NCBI RefSeq assembly: GCF_900111275.1
Contig: NZ_FOGR01000002.1
Coordinates: 248,001-312,000, forward strand
Length of the DNA stretch: 64,000 nucleotides
DNA from: Rhizobium sp. NFR03
Lineage (GTDB): Bacteria > Pseudomonadota > Alphaproteobacteria > Rhizobiales > Rhizobiaceae
Direction: 5' to 3'
The notes beneath the pieces are model-generated. The model had not been told where the DNA came from. It was given only the letters and a program-made list of their open reading frames with translations, and made no database searches. Shown piece after piece: positions 55,764 through 64,000 of the stretch (positions within the stretch are counted from its first letter, which is position 1; the number at the start of each line of letters is the position of its first letter). The translations under genes were made by a program, and so were the position numbers.

Positions 55764-56919
55764 GCCGCAACGCCGCGCGGACGGCGCAACCCTGCGCCGC
55801 CGTGCGAGCCTCACGGCCTTCCTGAAGGCCGAAGCACGCGACAAGGGCTTCGACGTCTGCCGTGTCACGACGCCGGATACGATACCCGACGCGCCGGTTC
55901 GCCTCGCGGATTTCCTCGACCACGGCTATCACGGCACGATGGACTGGATGGCCGAGACCGCCGAGCGGCGCGCCGACCCGCGCACGCTCTGGAGCGAAGT
56001 CCGCTCCGTCGTCATGTTCGGCATGAACTACGGCCCAGATCACGACCCCCGCGCCGTGCTCGATCTGAAGGATCGTGGCGCCATTTCCGTCTACGCCCAG
56101 AACCGCGACTATCATGACGTCATCAAGGGCCGGCTGAAGGAGGTCGCAACGCGCTTTGCCGCGCGGGCGGGTGCTGACGTCAAGGTGTTCGTGGACACCG
56201 CGCCGGTGATGGAAAAGCCGCTGGCCGAGCAGGCAGGCCTCGGCTGGCAGGGCAAGCATACCAATCTCGTCAGCCGCAGCTTCGGCTCCTGGCTCTTCCT
56301 CGGCAGTCTGTTCACGACGGAGGATCTGGAGATCGATGCACCCGAGCGGGATCATTGCGGCTCGTGTCGCGCCTGCCTCGATGCCTGTCCGACGGATGCT
56401 TTTCCCGCACCCTACAAGATCGATGCGCGCCGGTGCATCTCCTACCTCACGATCGAGCACAAGGGCCCGATTGACCCCGCGCTGCGCCCGGCCATCGGCA
56501 ATCGCATCTATGGCTGCGATGACTGTCTCTCGGCATGCCCGTGGAACAAGTTTGCGACCGCCGCAAGCGAGATGAAGCTGAAGGCCCGCGCCGATCTTTC
56601 AGCGCCTTCGCTCGCTCTCCTTCTCGCGCTCGATGATGCGGGTTTTCGCGCGCTTTTCTCCGGCTCTCCTGTCAAGCGCATCGGGCGCGACCGCTTCGTG
56701 CGCAATTGCCTGATCGCCGCCGGGAATTCCGGCGACCCTGCGCTGGTGGCCCCATGCCGCGAGCGGCTGACGGATGCCGCACCCGCCGTGCGGGGCATGG
56801 CCATCTGGGCGTTGTCCCGGTTGATGTCGCCCGATGCTTTCAGGGAGCTTGCGGAGCGTCGACCGCTGGAGGATGACAGCGAGGTTTTGGAAGAATGGAC
56901 ACGAGCAGGAGCAGCATGA
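55744..56919 (+). CDS. queG: epoxyqueuosine reductase
   Basis: A 391-residue cobalamin- and [4Fe-4S]-dependent enzyme performing the last step of queuosine synthesis in tRNA. The two cluster motifs are [16 protein letters not shown] and [15 protein letters not shown], and [26 protein letters not shown] forms part of the active site. HEAT-like repeats form the C-terminus. The stop overlaps the next gene at TGATG. Confidence 0.95.
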   Translation: MRTSTSEPQRRADGATLRRRASLTAFLKAEARDKGFDVCRVTTPDTIPDAPVRLADFLDHGYHGTMDWMAETAERRADPRTLWSEVRSVVMFGMNYGPDHDPRAVLDLKDRGAISVYAQNRDYHDVIKGRLKEVATRFAARAGADVKVFVDTAPVMEKPLAEQAGLGWQGKHTNLVSRSFGSWLFLGSLFTTEDLEIDAPERDHCGSCRACLDACPTDAFPAPYKIDARRCISYLTIEHKGPIDPALRPAIGNRIYGCDDCLSACPWNKFATAASEMKLKARADLSAPSLALLLALDDAGFRALFSGSPVKRIGRDRFVRNCLIAAGNSGDPALVAPCRERLTDAAPAVRGMAIWALSRLMSPDAFRELAERRPLEDDSEVLEEWTRAGAA

Positions 56920-57791
56920 TGAACGTTCTCATTCTGGGTGCCGGTTTTTCCGGAGCCGCCATTGCACGCCGTCTTCTGCCGGCGGCAGCCTCTGTGACCG
57001 GCACCACCCGGTCAGCAGAGCGACAGAAGGCGTTGGCCGATATAGGTCTCGAAGCGCTGATCTATGACGGCGAAACGATCTCCGCCGAGCTTCGCGCCGC
57101 GATGCAGCGAACCACGCATCTCGTGCAATCCATCGCGCCCGGCAAGGCCAGCGATCCGCTGATGCGCCCGGATAGGCCCGACGTCATCAGCCTCATGCCG
57201 AACCTGCGATGGGCGGCTTATCTATCGACCGTCGGCGTTTACGGCGACCATAAGGGAGCATGGGTGACCGAGGATGCGCCGCTCGATCCTGTTTCGGACC
57301 GATCGAAGGAGCGCGTGGAGGCGGAAGAGGCGTGGCTGGAGCTTGGGCAGGCCGCAGGCGTTCCGATTGCCGTTCTGCGTCTGTCGGGCATTTACGGGCC
57401 GGGCCGCAATGGCTTCTGCAATCTTGCCAATGGCACGGCGCGGCGACTGGTCAAGCCGGGGCAGGTTTTCAACCGCATCCGCGTCGAGGACATCGCAGGC
57501 TCCGTCGCGTTTCTGAGCGAAAGCGGCACGGGCGGCATCTTCAACGTCACCGATGACGAGCCCGCCCCGCCGCAGGATGTCGTGCTGGAAGCCGCGCGCC
57601 TGATGGGCGTGACGCCTCCGCCGGAAATCCCTTTCGAGACGGCCGAACTCTCGCCGATGGCGCGCACATTCTATGGCGAGAACAAGCGCGTCTCGAACGC
57701 GAAACTGCGCGCTGCTGGATATACCTTCCTTCATCCCGATTATCGCCAGTCTCTTCGTCAGATGTGGAACGAGGATTGCTGGAAATCCTGA
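56919..57791 (+). CDS. SDR-family NAD(P)-binding oxidoreductase (YeeZ-like)
   Basis: A 290-residue atypical short-chain reductase. The Rossmann motif is ILGAGFSGAAIARRL, and YLSTVGVYGDH carries the Tyr-x-x-x-Gly type active site. ATG codons occur at 56916 and 56919; the second is favoured because AGGAG is seven bases upstream. The gene overlaps queG. The substrate is unknown; the pairing with queG recurs in rhizobia as far as I recall. Confidence 0.82.
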   Translation: MNVLILGAGFSGAAIARRLLPAAASVTGTTRSAERQKALADIGLEALIYDGETISAELRAAMQRTTHLVQSIAPGKASDPLMRPDRPDVISLMPNLRWAAYLSTVGVYGDHKGAWVTEDAPLDPVSDRSKERVEAEEAWLELGQAAGVPIAVLRLSGIYGPGRNGFCNLANGTARRLVKPGQVFNRIRVEDIAGSVAFLSESGTGGIFNVTDDEPAPPQDVVLEAARLMGVTPPPEIPFETAELSPMARTFYGENKRVSNAKLRAAGYTFLHPDYRQSLRQMWNEDCWKS

Positions 57792-58136
57792 CGTAAGGGG
57801 CACATTTCCTTTCGCCGGCGATACAACTTTTTCGAGAATATTAATTTTTAAGATACCGCAGAGCGGCCTGCTTTTCGCGATTTCAAACTTTTAATCTCAT
57901 TTTATCTGGCCTGTGGAAAAATCATTCCACAAAAAGCCGTATTTCATGAATCGTTTTGATTCCACGCGCTTTTTTCGTGGCGACAATGATTTTTCAAATT
58001 TTTAAGAAAATTCAACAAGCCTCAGGGATAGTAAACCCTAACCGTTGCTTAACGGTTGAAGCACTTTTCCGCCATTTTTGCCCCGGACAAGCCGTCTCGT
58101 TCGCTGAAAAGCAAGACGATACGACGAAGGGGTACC
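57792..58136. other. AT-rich leader upstream of the RlpA-like gene
   Basis: About 345 bases much richer in A and T than their surroundings, with no gene on either strand. Three inverted repeats are visible: TGTGGAA/TTCCACA (about 57912-57931), CCACG/CGTGG flanking a run of T (about 57961-57984), and AACCGTT/AACGGTT (58040-58057). The first, close to the stop of the preceding gene and followed by AAAAAG, may be a weak terminator; the others lie in the leader of the RlpA-like gene. Confidence 0.5.
58040..58057. promoter_or_regulatory. perfect inverted repeat in the RlpA-like gene leader
   Basis: AACCGTT and AACGGTT separated by GCTT form a compact hairpin or operator about 80 bases before the RlpA-like start. 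Confidence 0.4.
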
Positions 58137-58511
58137 TTGTTGACGAGACTGAAACTTGCCAATGTCGCACTGGCGGCATGCGTTGCTTTGGGGGCAACTT
58201 TCACATCCATCACACCATCTCAAGCAGCGGGAGCCGGATGTGGCGGCGCTTCCTGGTATGCGCTCTCATCCCGGACGGCTTCCGGCGAGAGAATGAACGC
58301 ATCCTACCTGACCGCCGCTCATCGCAGCCTGAAGTTTGGCACGCGTGTCGAAGTCACCAACAAGCGCAACGGCAAGAGTGTCGTCGTTCGCATCAATGAC
58401 CGCGGTCCGTTCATTCGCGGTCGCGTTCTGGACCTTTCCAAGGCCGCCGCATCGCAGGTGGGCATGGTGAGTTCCGGTCACGCCAGCATCTGTTATCGCG
58501 TGGTCGGTTAA
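58137..58511 (+). CDS. RlpA-like secreted double-psi beta-barrel protein
   Basis: A 124-residue secreted protein. A signal peptide ([16 protein letters not shown], cut near residue 32) precedes an RlpA/DPBB domain: [67 protein letters not shown]. The DRGPF motif with the catalytic-type Asp is intact. It lacks a SPOR domain. No ATG exists; TTG at 58137 (or 58140) follows AAGGGG at the right distance. It should act on peptidoglycan. Confidence 0.82.
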   Translation: MLTRLKLANVALAACVALGATFTSITPSQAAGAGCGGASWYALSSRTASGERMNASYLTAAHRSLKFGTRVEVTNKRNGKSVVVRINDRGPFIRGRVLDLSKAAASQVGMVSSGHASICYRVVG

Positions 58512-58697
58512 AGCCCGGCGCTGAAAAAGGTTCCGGAAAAATTCGGGATCGATGATGAGACCTCCTCCACGACACGGGACTGTGGAGGCAGAGACAGAGG
58601 CCACAAAAGGCCTTCCCGCTTGCTCTTCGCCTTCATCGCCGGTACAGCGCCACGATAAACGATGGACTTTCTGCCACGGGCCGATGGAGTGTGACCG

Positions 58698-59987
58698 ATG
58701 CGACTGGGTGGACGACTTGCCGGTGCGATCGATGTCCTCTCCGATATCGAGACGCGAAAGCGCCCGGTTGCAGATGCGCTGAAGGACTGGGGCCTTGCCC
58801 ATCGGTTCGCCGGCTCCGGAGACCGCGCCGCGATCGGCAATATCGTGTACGACGCACTCCGCCGGAAACTCTCTAACGCCTATCTGATGGACGACGACAG
58901 CGCGACGGCGCTCGGCTACGCGGTCATGCTGCGCCAATGGGGCCAGACGCCGGAAACGCTGGCGGCAAGCCTTGAGGGCGACCGCTTCGCGCCGCCTCCG
59001 CTACCGGAGGAAGCATCGGCCGCCTTCCGCAGCCGCGACCTCGGACAAGCCCCGGCGCATGTCCAGGGCGATATTCCCGAATGGGTGGTGCCCTCTTTCC
59101 AGTCGGTCTTCGGCGACCGCTGGCTCGAGGAGGCCGCAGCGCTGGCCGAGCGTCCGGCGCTCGACCTGCGCGTCAACACGCTGAAGGCCGATCGCGCGAA
59201 GGTTCTGAAGGCGCTCGATGAGGCCGGTGTGCGGCCGACCGAAACCGCGCGACAGGGCCTGCGCGTCGCGCCCGGCGAGGGTCCATCAAGGCTCCCGAAC
59301 GTCACGGCCGAGTTGTCCTTCCAGAAGGGCTGGTTCGAGGTGCAGGACGAAGGTTCGCAGATTGTCGCCGATCTGGTCGGCGCCACGGGCGGCGAGCAGA
59401 TCCTCGATTACTGTGCCGGCGGCGGCGGCAAGACGCTGGCTCTGTCCGCGACCATGGACAACAAAGGCCAGGTCCACGCCTTCGACACCGATCGCAAGCG
59501 GCTTGCGCCGATCATCGAGCGGCTAAAGCGGGCAGGTACCCGCAACGTTCAGGTTCACGACCGGGCGCAGGCGCTCGCCAATCTCACGGATCGTTGTGAT
59601 GCCGTGCTGGTGGATGCGCCCTGCACGGGCACGGGAACATGGCGCCGTCGTCCGGATACGAAATGGCGCCTGAACGAGCGCAACATCGAGGAGCGGCAGG
59701 GCCAGCAGCGCGAGGCGCTGGCGGAAGCCGCGCGCTATGTCCGTCCCGGCGGGCGGCTCGTCTACGTCACCTGTTCCGTCCTGCCGGAAGAAAACGACCA
59801 GCAGGTCGATCGCTTCCTTGCCGAGAACCCAGCCTTTGCACCCATGGTAGCGCTCGATAGCTGGAATGCCCTGTTCGGCACGGCCGGTCGCCGGCCGGTC
59901 ACACGGGATGGCCACACGCTGACGCTGTCGCCGGCATCCACCGCGACCGATGGCTTCTTCTTCGCCATGCTGCAAAGGCAGGCGTGA
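58698..59987 (+). CDS. RsmB/NOP-family rRNA cytosine methyltransferase
   Basis: A 429-residue SAM-dependent m5C methyltransferase. The N-terminal NusB-like domain (about 1-120) is present. The SAM site is LDYCAGGGGKTLALSA, and the two catalytic cysteines lie in VDAPCTGTGTWRRRPDTKW and YVTCSVLPEEN. It matches the alphaproteobacterial RsmB-like enzyme. The gene lies 186 bases downstream of the RlpA-like gene. Confidence 0.92.
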   Translation: MRLGGRLAGAIDVLSDIETRKRPVADALKDWGLAHRFAGSGDRAAIGNIVYDALRRKLSNAYLMDDDSATALGYAVMLRQWGQTPETLAASLEGDRFAPPPLPEEASAAFRSRDLGQAPAHVQGDIPEWVVPSFQSVFGDRWLEEAAALAERPALDLRVNTLKADRAKVLKALDEAGVRPTETARQGLRVAPGEGPSRLPNVTAELSFQKGWFEVQDEGSQIVADLVGATGGEQILDYCAGGGGKTLALSATMDNKGQVHAFDTDRKRLAPIIERLKRAGTRNVQVHDRAQALANLTDRCDAVLVDAPCTGTGTWRRRPDTKWRLNERNIEERQGQQREALAEAARYVRPGGRLVYVTCSVLPEENDQQVDRFLAENPAFAPMVALDSWNALFGTAGRRPVTRDGHTLTLSPASTATDGFFFAMLQRQA

Positions 59988-59990
59988 CAG

Positions 59991-60007
59991 CTTCAAAGCG
60001 TTCTAAA
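59991..60007. promoter_or_regulatory. candidate Irr-box (iron control element) upstream of the imelysin operon
   Basis: The 17 bases read CTTCAAAGCG then TTCTAAA. The right half matches the TTCTAAA half of the rhizobial Irr/ICE motif exactly, and the left half is degenerate; about 12 of 17 positions agree with the symmetric consensus as I recall it. It lies 142 bases before the first gene. Two further inverted repeats overlap here (CAAAGCG/CGCTTTG at 59994-60019 and CTAAACT/AGTTTAG at 60003-60031), and a TTGACA at 60017-60022 is a possible -35. Confidence 0.45.
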
Positions 60008-60148
60008 CTATACGCTTTGACACAAGTTTAGTTTTGGTTCATGAGGTTCGAACGGGGGGGCGCGCTGGACGTGCGTTCGGTCCCGGATCCGTTTCACGCG
60101 TGCGGTACCCCTGCCCGGATCCCGGTCGGGCTCCGCCGAGGAGAGGTC

Positions 60149-61429
60149 ATGACCGTATCATTCCTTCGTACCGCCGCTCTGGCGCTGGCAACCGCCACCT
60201 CTGCGCTGGCCATCCAGCCGGCCGCAGCTGCGACCGATGCCGCCGCCGTGCTCAAGCATTACTCCGACGTAGCGCATGCCAAGTTCGAGGACGCGCTGAC
60301 GACCGCGCAGGCGCTCGACAAGGCCGTGGACGCGCTGATCGCGACGCCGAGCGAGGCGACGCTGAAGGCCGCGCGCGAAGCCTGGCTCGCCGCCCGCAAC
60401 CCCTATCAGGAAACGGAAGTCTATCGTTTCGGCAACCCGATCGTCGATGAATGGGAAGGCAAGGTCAACGCCTGGCCGCTCGACGAAGGCCTGATCGACT
60501 ATGTCGACGCAAGCTATGGCAGCGAGAGCGACGAGAACGCGCTCTTCACAGCCAACGTCATCGCCAACAAGACGATCTCTATCGATGGCAAGACGATCGA
60601 TGCGTCGAAAATCACGCCGGAATTTCTGTCGGGCACGCTGCAGGAAGCCGACGGCATTGAGGCGAACGTAGCGACCGGCTACCACGCCATCGAGTTTCTG
60701 CTCTGGGGGCAGGATCTGAACGGCACCGGTCCGGGCGCTGGCAACCGCCCCTATACCGACTACGACACCAAGGCCTGCACCAACGGCAATTGCGATCGCC
60801 GCGCCGCCTATCTCAAGGCCGCAACCGATCTGCTCGTTTCCGACCTGAAGGACATGGTTGCCAACTGGACGCCGGACGGCGCGGCCACCAAAAATGTCGA
60901 AGCCGATCCGAAGGCCGGGCTCACCGCCATTCTGACAGGCATGGGCTCGCTGTCCTACGGCGAGCTTGCCGGCGAGCGCATGAAGCTCGGCCTGCTTCTG
61001 CACGATCCGGAAGAGGAGCATGATTGCTTCTCGGACAACACCTACAACTCGCATCTTCATGACGCGATCGGCATCGAGCAGGCCTATCTCGGCACCTATA
61101 CCCGCACCGACGGCACGAAACTGACCGGGCCCTCCCTCTCGGAACTCGTCGCCGCCAAGGATCCGGCTGTCGATGCGGAGATGAAGGAAAAGCTTGCTGC
61201 AACGGTTTCGGCCATGCAGGCCATGGCGAAGCGCGGCCAGACGGTCGAGGCCTACGACCAGATGATCGCGGAAGGCAACACCGAAGGCAACGCCGTCGTT
61301 CAGAAGGCGATCGACGGGCTCATCGCCCAGTCGAAGACCGTCGAGCGTGTGCTGACCGCGCTCGATCTTGGCAAGATCGAACTCGAAGGATCCGACAGCC
61401 TCGACAACCCGAACGCTGTCTTCAAATGA
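60149..61429 (+). CDS. imelysin-family iron-regulated protein
   Basis: A 426-residue secreted imelysin (peptidase M75 superfamily, IrpA-like). The signal peptide (ALALATATSALAIQPAAA) is cut near 28. The GxHxxE motif is intact as GYHAIEFLLWGQ (H179, E182). Such proteins bind iron in the periplasm or outer membrane. GAGGAGAGG precedes the ATG at 60149. It is the first gene of an operon with a di-haem oxidoreductase and a second imelysin; this grouping is known from iron-uptake loci. Confidence 0.92.
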   Translation: MTVSFLRTAALALATATSALAIQPAAAATDAAAVLKHYSDVAHAKFEDALTTAQALDKAVDALIATPSEATLKAAREAWLAARNPYQETEVYRFGNPIVDEWEGKVNAWPLDEGLIDYVDASYGSESDENALFTANVIANKTISIDGKTIDASKITPEFLSGTLQEADGIEANVATGYHAIEFLLWGQDLNGTGPGAGNRPYTDYDTKACTNGNCDRRAAYLKAATDLLVSDLKDMVANWTPDGAATKNVEADPKAGLTAILTGMGSLSYGELAGERMKLGLLLHDPEEEHDCFSDNTYNSHLHDAIGIEQAYLGTYTRTDGTKLTGPSLSELVAAKDPAVDAEMKEKLAATVSAMQAMAKRGQTVEAYDQMIAEGNTEGNAVVQKAIDGLIAQSKTVERVLTALDLGKIELEGSDSLDNPNAVFK

Positions 61430-61464
61430 GACCCGCGTCCGGACGCAGCAAAGCCTGAACCGCA

Positions 61465-63057
61465 ATGACCGCCCGGACCACCTCCCGTTTCGTCATGCCC
61501 ATCGCCGCCGCGAGCCTCGCGGCGGCTTTTGCTGTGACATGGGCAGGTTGGCGTCTTTCCGTAGAGGATATCGCGGTTACCACGCCCCTGTCTGTGCTGG
61601 CCGTCCCGCAGAACGGCGAAGCGCCTGAGAGAACCGACCTGTCGGATAAGGACAGGCGCCGCGTTGCCGAGGTGACAAGGCCGACGCAGGATTTTTCCCG
61701 CCCCGAACCCTTCGAAGCCATGGCCGGTGGCGCCGGCACATCGAGCGCAAAGCCGGACCGGGCCGGTCTCACCTATCCCGCGGGCAATCTGGATGCAGGC
61801 GGCGAGCAGAGTTTTCGCCTCGGCAGCGCCCTCTTCGAAAAGCTCTGGGTGTCCTCGCCTTCCTCTACGCAGGCGTCCGACGGCCTCGGTCCGCTCTACA
61901 ATGCCCGCTCCTGCGAAACCTGCCATGTGAGGGACGGGCGAGGACGCCCGCCGGCCGGTGCCGCCGGTAGTCCCTCGCTGGTCATGAAGTTCTCCTTCCC
62001 CGATGCCGCGCGAGCTGGTGCGGGAGGCGATCCCGTCTATGGCCGGCAATTGCAGGATAGCGGCGTTCCCGGTCTGCCGGCCGAGGGGCATCTGGCGCTC
62101 CATGACGAAGAGATACCGGTAACGCTTGCGGGCGGCGAACGCGTCAGCCTGCGCCGTCCGGTCTACGACATTCAGGACCTCGCCTATGGCCCGCTCGATA
62201 GCGCCACCCGCCTGTCGCCGCGCCTTGCGCCACCGATGACCGGCCTCGGCCTGCTGGAGGCGATCGATGTTGCCGATATTCTCGCCCATGCAGACCCCGA
62301 TGATCGCGATGGCGACGGGATCAGCGGCCGGCCATCCTGGCTGACATCAGGGGCAGGTGGCGTGTCCGTTCTCGGCCGGTTCGGCTGGAAGGCGCAGGCC
62401 CCGACCGTTCGCGCTCAGGCAGCGGACGCCTTCGCGACCGATATCGGAATCTCCACGCCGGACGATATGAGAAGCCACGGCGATTGCACCGACCGGCAGC
62501 CGAAATGCCTTGCCATGGAAGACGGCGTGCAGCCAAGATTGGGGACGAGCGAGGCGCCCGATCCCGTGCTCGATCTCGTCGCCTTCTACGCCCGTCACCT
62601 CGCGGTGCCGGCGCGGCGGAACGTCGCGGCACCCGCCGTGCTCATGGGCAAGCGGCTCTTCTCCGAGGCCGGTTGCGCCTCCTGCCACGTTCCGAAATTT
62701 GTCACCCGCCGCGATCCAACCTCGCCATCCACGGCTTTCCAGCTCATCTGGCCCTATTCCGACCTCCTGCTGCACGACATGGGCGAGGGTCTATCCGATA
62801 CCGTCCCGGGGTCCGGCGGCGGAGATGCGGACGCGGCAAAGCCGCTGCCCGGGGAATGGCGCACGCCGCCGCTTTGGGGTATCGGTCTTGCACAAACCGT
62901 CGATGCGCGGACGGGCTTCCTGCATGACGGCCGGGCGCGGACGCTGACCGAAGCCGTTCTCTGGCACGGTGGTGAGGCGCAGGCCGCGCGCGATCGTTTC
63001 GTTTCCCTCGACGCCGCGGATCGCCGGGCGTTGCTCGCCTTTCTGGAGTCGCTCTGA
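61465..63057 (+). CDS. di-haem oxidoreductase family protein (DUF1111-like)
   Basis: A 530-residue secreted c-type cytochrome. The N-terminal hydrophobic segment (IAAASLAAAFAVTWAGW) is a signal or anchor. Two haem sites are CETCH (150-154) and CASCH (about 407-411); the spacing and the final FLHDGRARTLTEAVLWHGGEA belong to the DHOR/DUF1111 thiol-oxidoreductase-like family related to cytochrome c peroxidases. It is coupled to the second imelysin at TGATG. A role in redox steps of iron uptake is likely but inferred. Confidence 0.9.
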   Translation: MTARTTSRFVMPIAAASLAAAFAVTWAGWRLSVEDIAVTTPLSVLAVPQNGEAPERTDLSDKDRRRVAEVTRPTQDFSRPEPFEAMAGGAGTSSAKPDRAGLTYPAGNLDAGGEQSFRLGSALFEKLWVSSPSSTQASDGLGPLYNARSCETCHVRDGRGRPPAGAAGSPSLVMKFSFPDAARAGAGGDPVYGRQLQDSGVPGLPAEGHLALHDEEIPVTLAGGERVSLRRPVYDIQDLAYGPLDSATRLSPRLAPPMTGLGLLEAIDVADILAHADPDDRDGDGISGRPSWLTSGAGGVSVLGRFGWKAQAPTVRAQAADAFATDIGISTPDDMRSHGDCTDRQPKCLAMEDGVQPRLGTSEAPDPVLDLVAFYARHLAVPARRNVAAPAVLMGKRLFSEAGCASCHVPKFVTRRDPTSPSTAFQLIWPYSDLLLHDMGEGLSDTVPGSGGGDADAAKPLPGEWRTPPLWGIGLAQTVDARTGFLHDGRARTLTEAVLWHGGEAQAARDRFVSLDAADRRALLAFLESL

Positions 63058-64000
63058 TGCGTCTATGGACAGCCTTTCTGCTCACCGCTGCGCTTGCCTC
63101 AGCCACGCCCGCCTTCGCGCAGGAGACGGACGACGATGTCGGCGCTGCCCCGTCGAGCGGTCTGGTGGCAGAGGCCGTGCCCACGGCCATGGCGCGCGCC
63201 GTCGATGGCTTCATCCGCCCCGGTTATCGCGACCTTGTAGAGCGAACGGGCGCGCTGGCCGATCACCTTCGCCCGCTCTGCCATCGCCCATCGCCCCAGT
63301 CGCTCGGCCGCGCCAAGCGCGCGTTTTCAGAGGTGACCGCCTCCTGGTCGCGCATCGAGATCGTGCGCGTCGGACCGGTGCTCGACGATAACCGGTTCGA
63401 GCGTGTCCTCTTCTTCCCCGACCGCAAGAGCACGGGCCTGAAACAGGTTCAGCGCATTCTTGCCGAAAACGACGAGACCGCCACGATCGCGACTTCGCTT
63501 CGCGGCAAGAGCGTCGCGGTGCAGGGGCTCGGCGCGCTGGAATATGTGCTGTTCGGCACCGATGCCGACGAATTGCTCGACGCGCCCGATGGCTTCCGTT
63601 GCCGCTATGCGCGGGCCATCGCCGAAAACCTGACAAGCGTTGCCGCGGAACTGAGCGCGGCCTGGGAAAACCCGCGCGGCGTTCAGGTCGCGTGGAAGAC
63701 GCCGGGGCCGGACAATCCTTTGTACCGGACGGAGGGCGAGGCCGCGACCGAGCTTCTCGGCATCCTCGTCCACGGCGTGGAGAGTCTCCGCGACCAGCGC
63801 CTGCGCCCGATTTTTGCCGGAGCGATCACCCCGGTGCCCTCGCCAGGCCACCCGAAGCTCGCCGTCTACTGGCGCTCCGGCGAGACGATGGACGCGGTTG
63901 CCGGCAATGCCCGTGGCCTCAAGGCCCTGTTCGACACCGCCGGCATGCGCGCGCTTCTGCCACCCGACAAGCAGTCGATCGCCGACTCGATCGACATCGT
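63057..64000 (+). CDS. second imelysin-family protein (5' part)
   Basis: The gene runs off the right edge; 314 residues are visible. It has a signal peptide (MRLWTAFLLTAALASATPAFA). The motif equivalent to GxHxxE reads GLGALEYVLFG (157-167): the His is replaced by Gly159, so iron binding may differ from that of the first imelysin. The ATG overlaps the oxidoreductase stop (TGATG). In comparable clusters a DUF1513 protein follows; it would lie outside the window. Confidence 0.88.
   Translation, partial: MRLWTAFLLTAALASATPAFAQETDDDVGAAPSSGLVAEAVPTAMARAVDGFIRPGYRDLVERTGALADHLRPLCHRPSPQSLGRAKRAFSEVTASWSRIEIVRVGPVLDDNRFERVLFFPDRKSTGLKQVQRILAENDETATIATSLRGKSVAVQGLGALEYVLFGTDADELLDAPDGFRCRYARAIAENLTSVAAELSAAWENPRGVQVAWKTPGPDNPLYRTEGEAATELLGILVHGVESLRDQRLRPIFAGAITPVPSPGHPKLAVYWRSGETMDAVAGNARGLKALFDTAGMRALLPPDKQSIADSIDI

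Overview
The window is high-GC chromosomal DNA of an alphaproteobacterium, almost certainly a member of the Rhizobiaceae (Rhizobium, Agrobacterium, Ensifer or Shinella type). The main reasons are the pheA-kdsB block divergent from a membrane-anchored CycM cytochrome, a PmtA phospholipid N-methyltransferase of the Sinorhizobium type, the infB-YlxR-nusA-rimP operon, the SRP RNA just upstream of dnaX, many small rhizobial proteins, and an anti-Shine-Dalgarno small RNA of the alpha-r14 type. I found no insertion sequence, prophage, plasmid gene or CRISPR array.

Layout. 1-3469: an osmoprotectant ABC transporter of the OsmF/YehZYXW type (binding protein cut by the window edge, permease, ATPase, second permease), with its last three genes overlapping at ATGA junctions. 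3594-8508, minus strand: an accessory-looking locus holding an XRE regulator, a large SARP/BTAD-like TPR regulator, a 67-residue protein, a YcaO enzyme and its partner TfuA. This is a candidate peptide backbone-modification (RiPP) locus. 8920-9073: a small RNA with four hairpins, each carrying CCTCCTCCC in its loop. 9326-14710: SDR, small protein, exonuclease III, tRNA-Ala(GGC), acidic FYDLN-type protein, cmk and rpsA. 14829-24887: a long low-complexity protein, nadV, RNase D, a 2-hydroxyacid dehydrogenase, small conserved proteins, tRNA-Leu(CAG), a phosphohexomutase, and a YqaA/SelT-like pair.

25105-31462: DoxX, then the translation/transcription operon infB, ylxR-L7Ae, nusA, rimP (minus strand). 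31771-39154: MFS exporter, MltB-type transglycosylase, recR, MOSC protein, secreted protein, ybaB, dnaX and the SRP RNA. The usual dnaX-ybaB-recR run is split here by two plus-strand genes. 39329-46396: HIT protein, nudC, porin, pheA, kdsB, cycM, AEC transporter, DUF982 and BON proteins. 46421-53539: YraN, rsmI, dnaN, a ureohydrolase with an altered metal motif, pmtA, a histidine phosphatase, pyrF, a DUF1330 protein and an NDUFA9-like protein. 53786-59987: a tiny secreted protein, uppP, GST, queG, SDR, an RlpA-like protein behind an AT-rich leader, and an RsmB-type methyltransferase. 60149 to the right edge: an iron-type operon of imelysin, di-haem oxidoreductase and a second imelysin (cut by the edge), preceded by an Irr-box-like sequence.

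Most of the window is core housekeeping. The regions that stand out are the XRE/SARP/small-protein/YcaO/TfuA locus, the neighbouring four-hairpin RNA, the unassigned terminator upstream of rimP, the lack of aroA in front of cmk-rpsA, and the putative iron control element at about 60 kb. All functional calls come from reading the sequence and recalling protein families; no database search was run.
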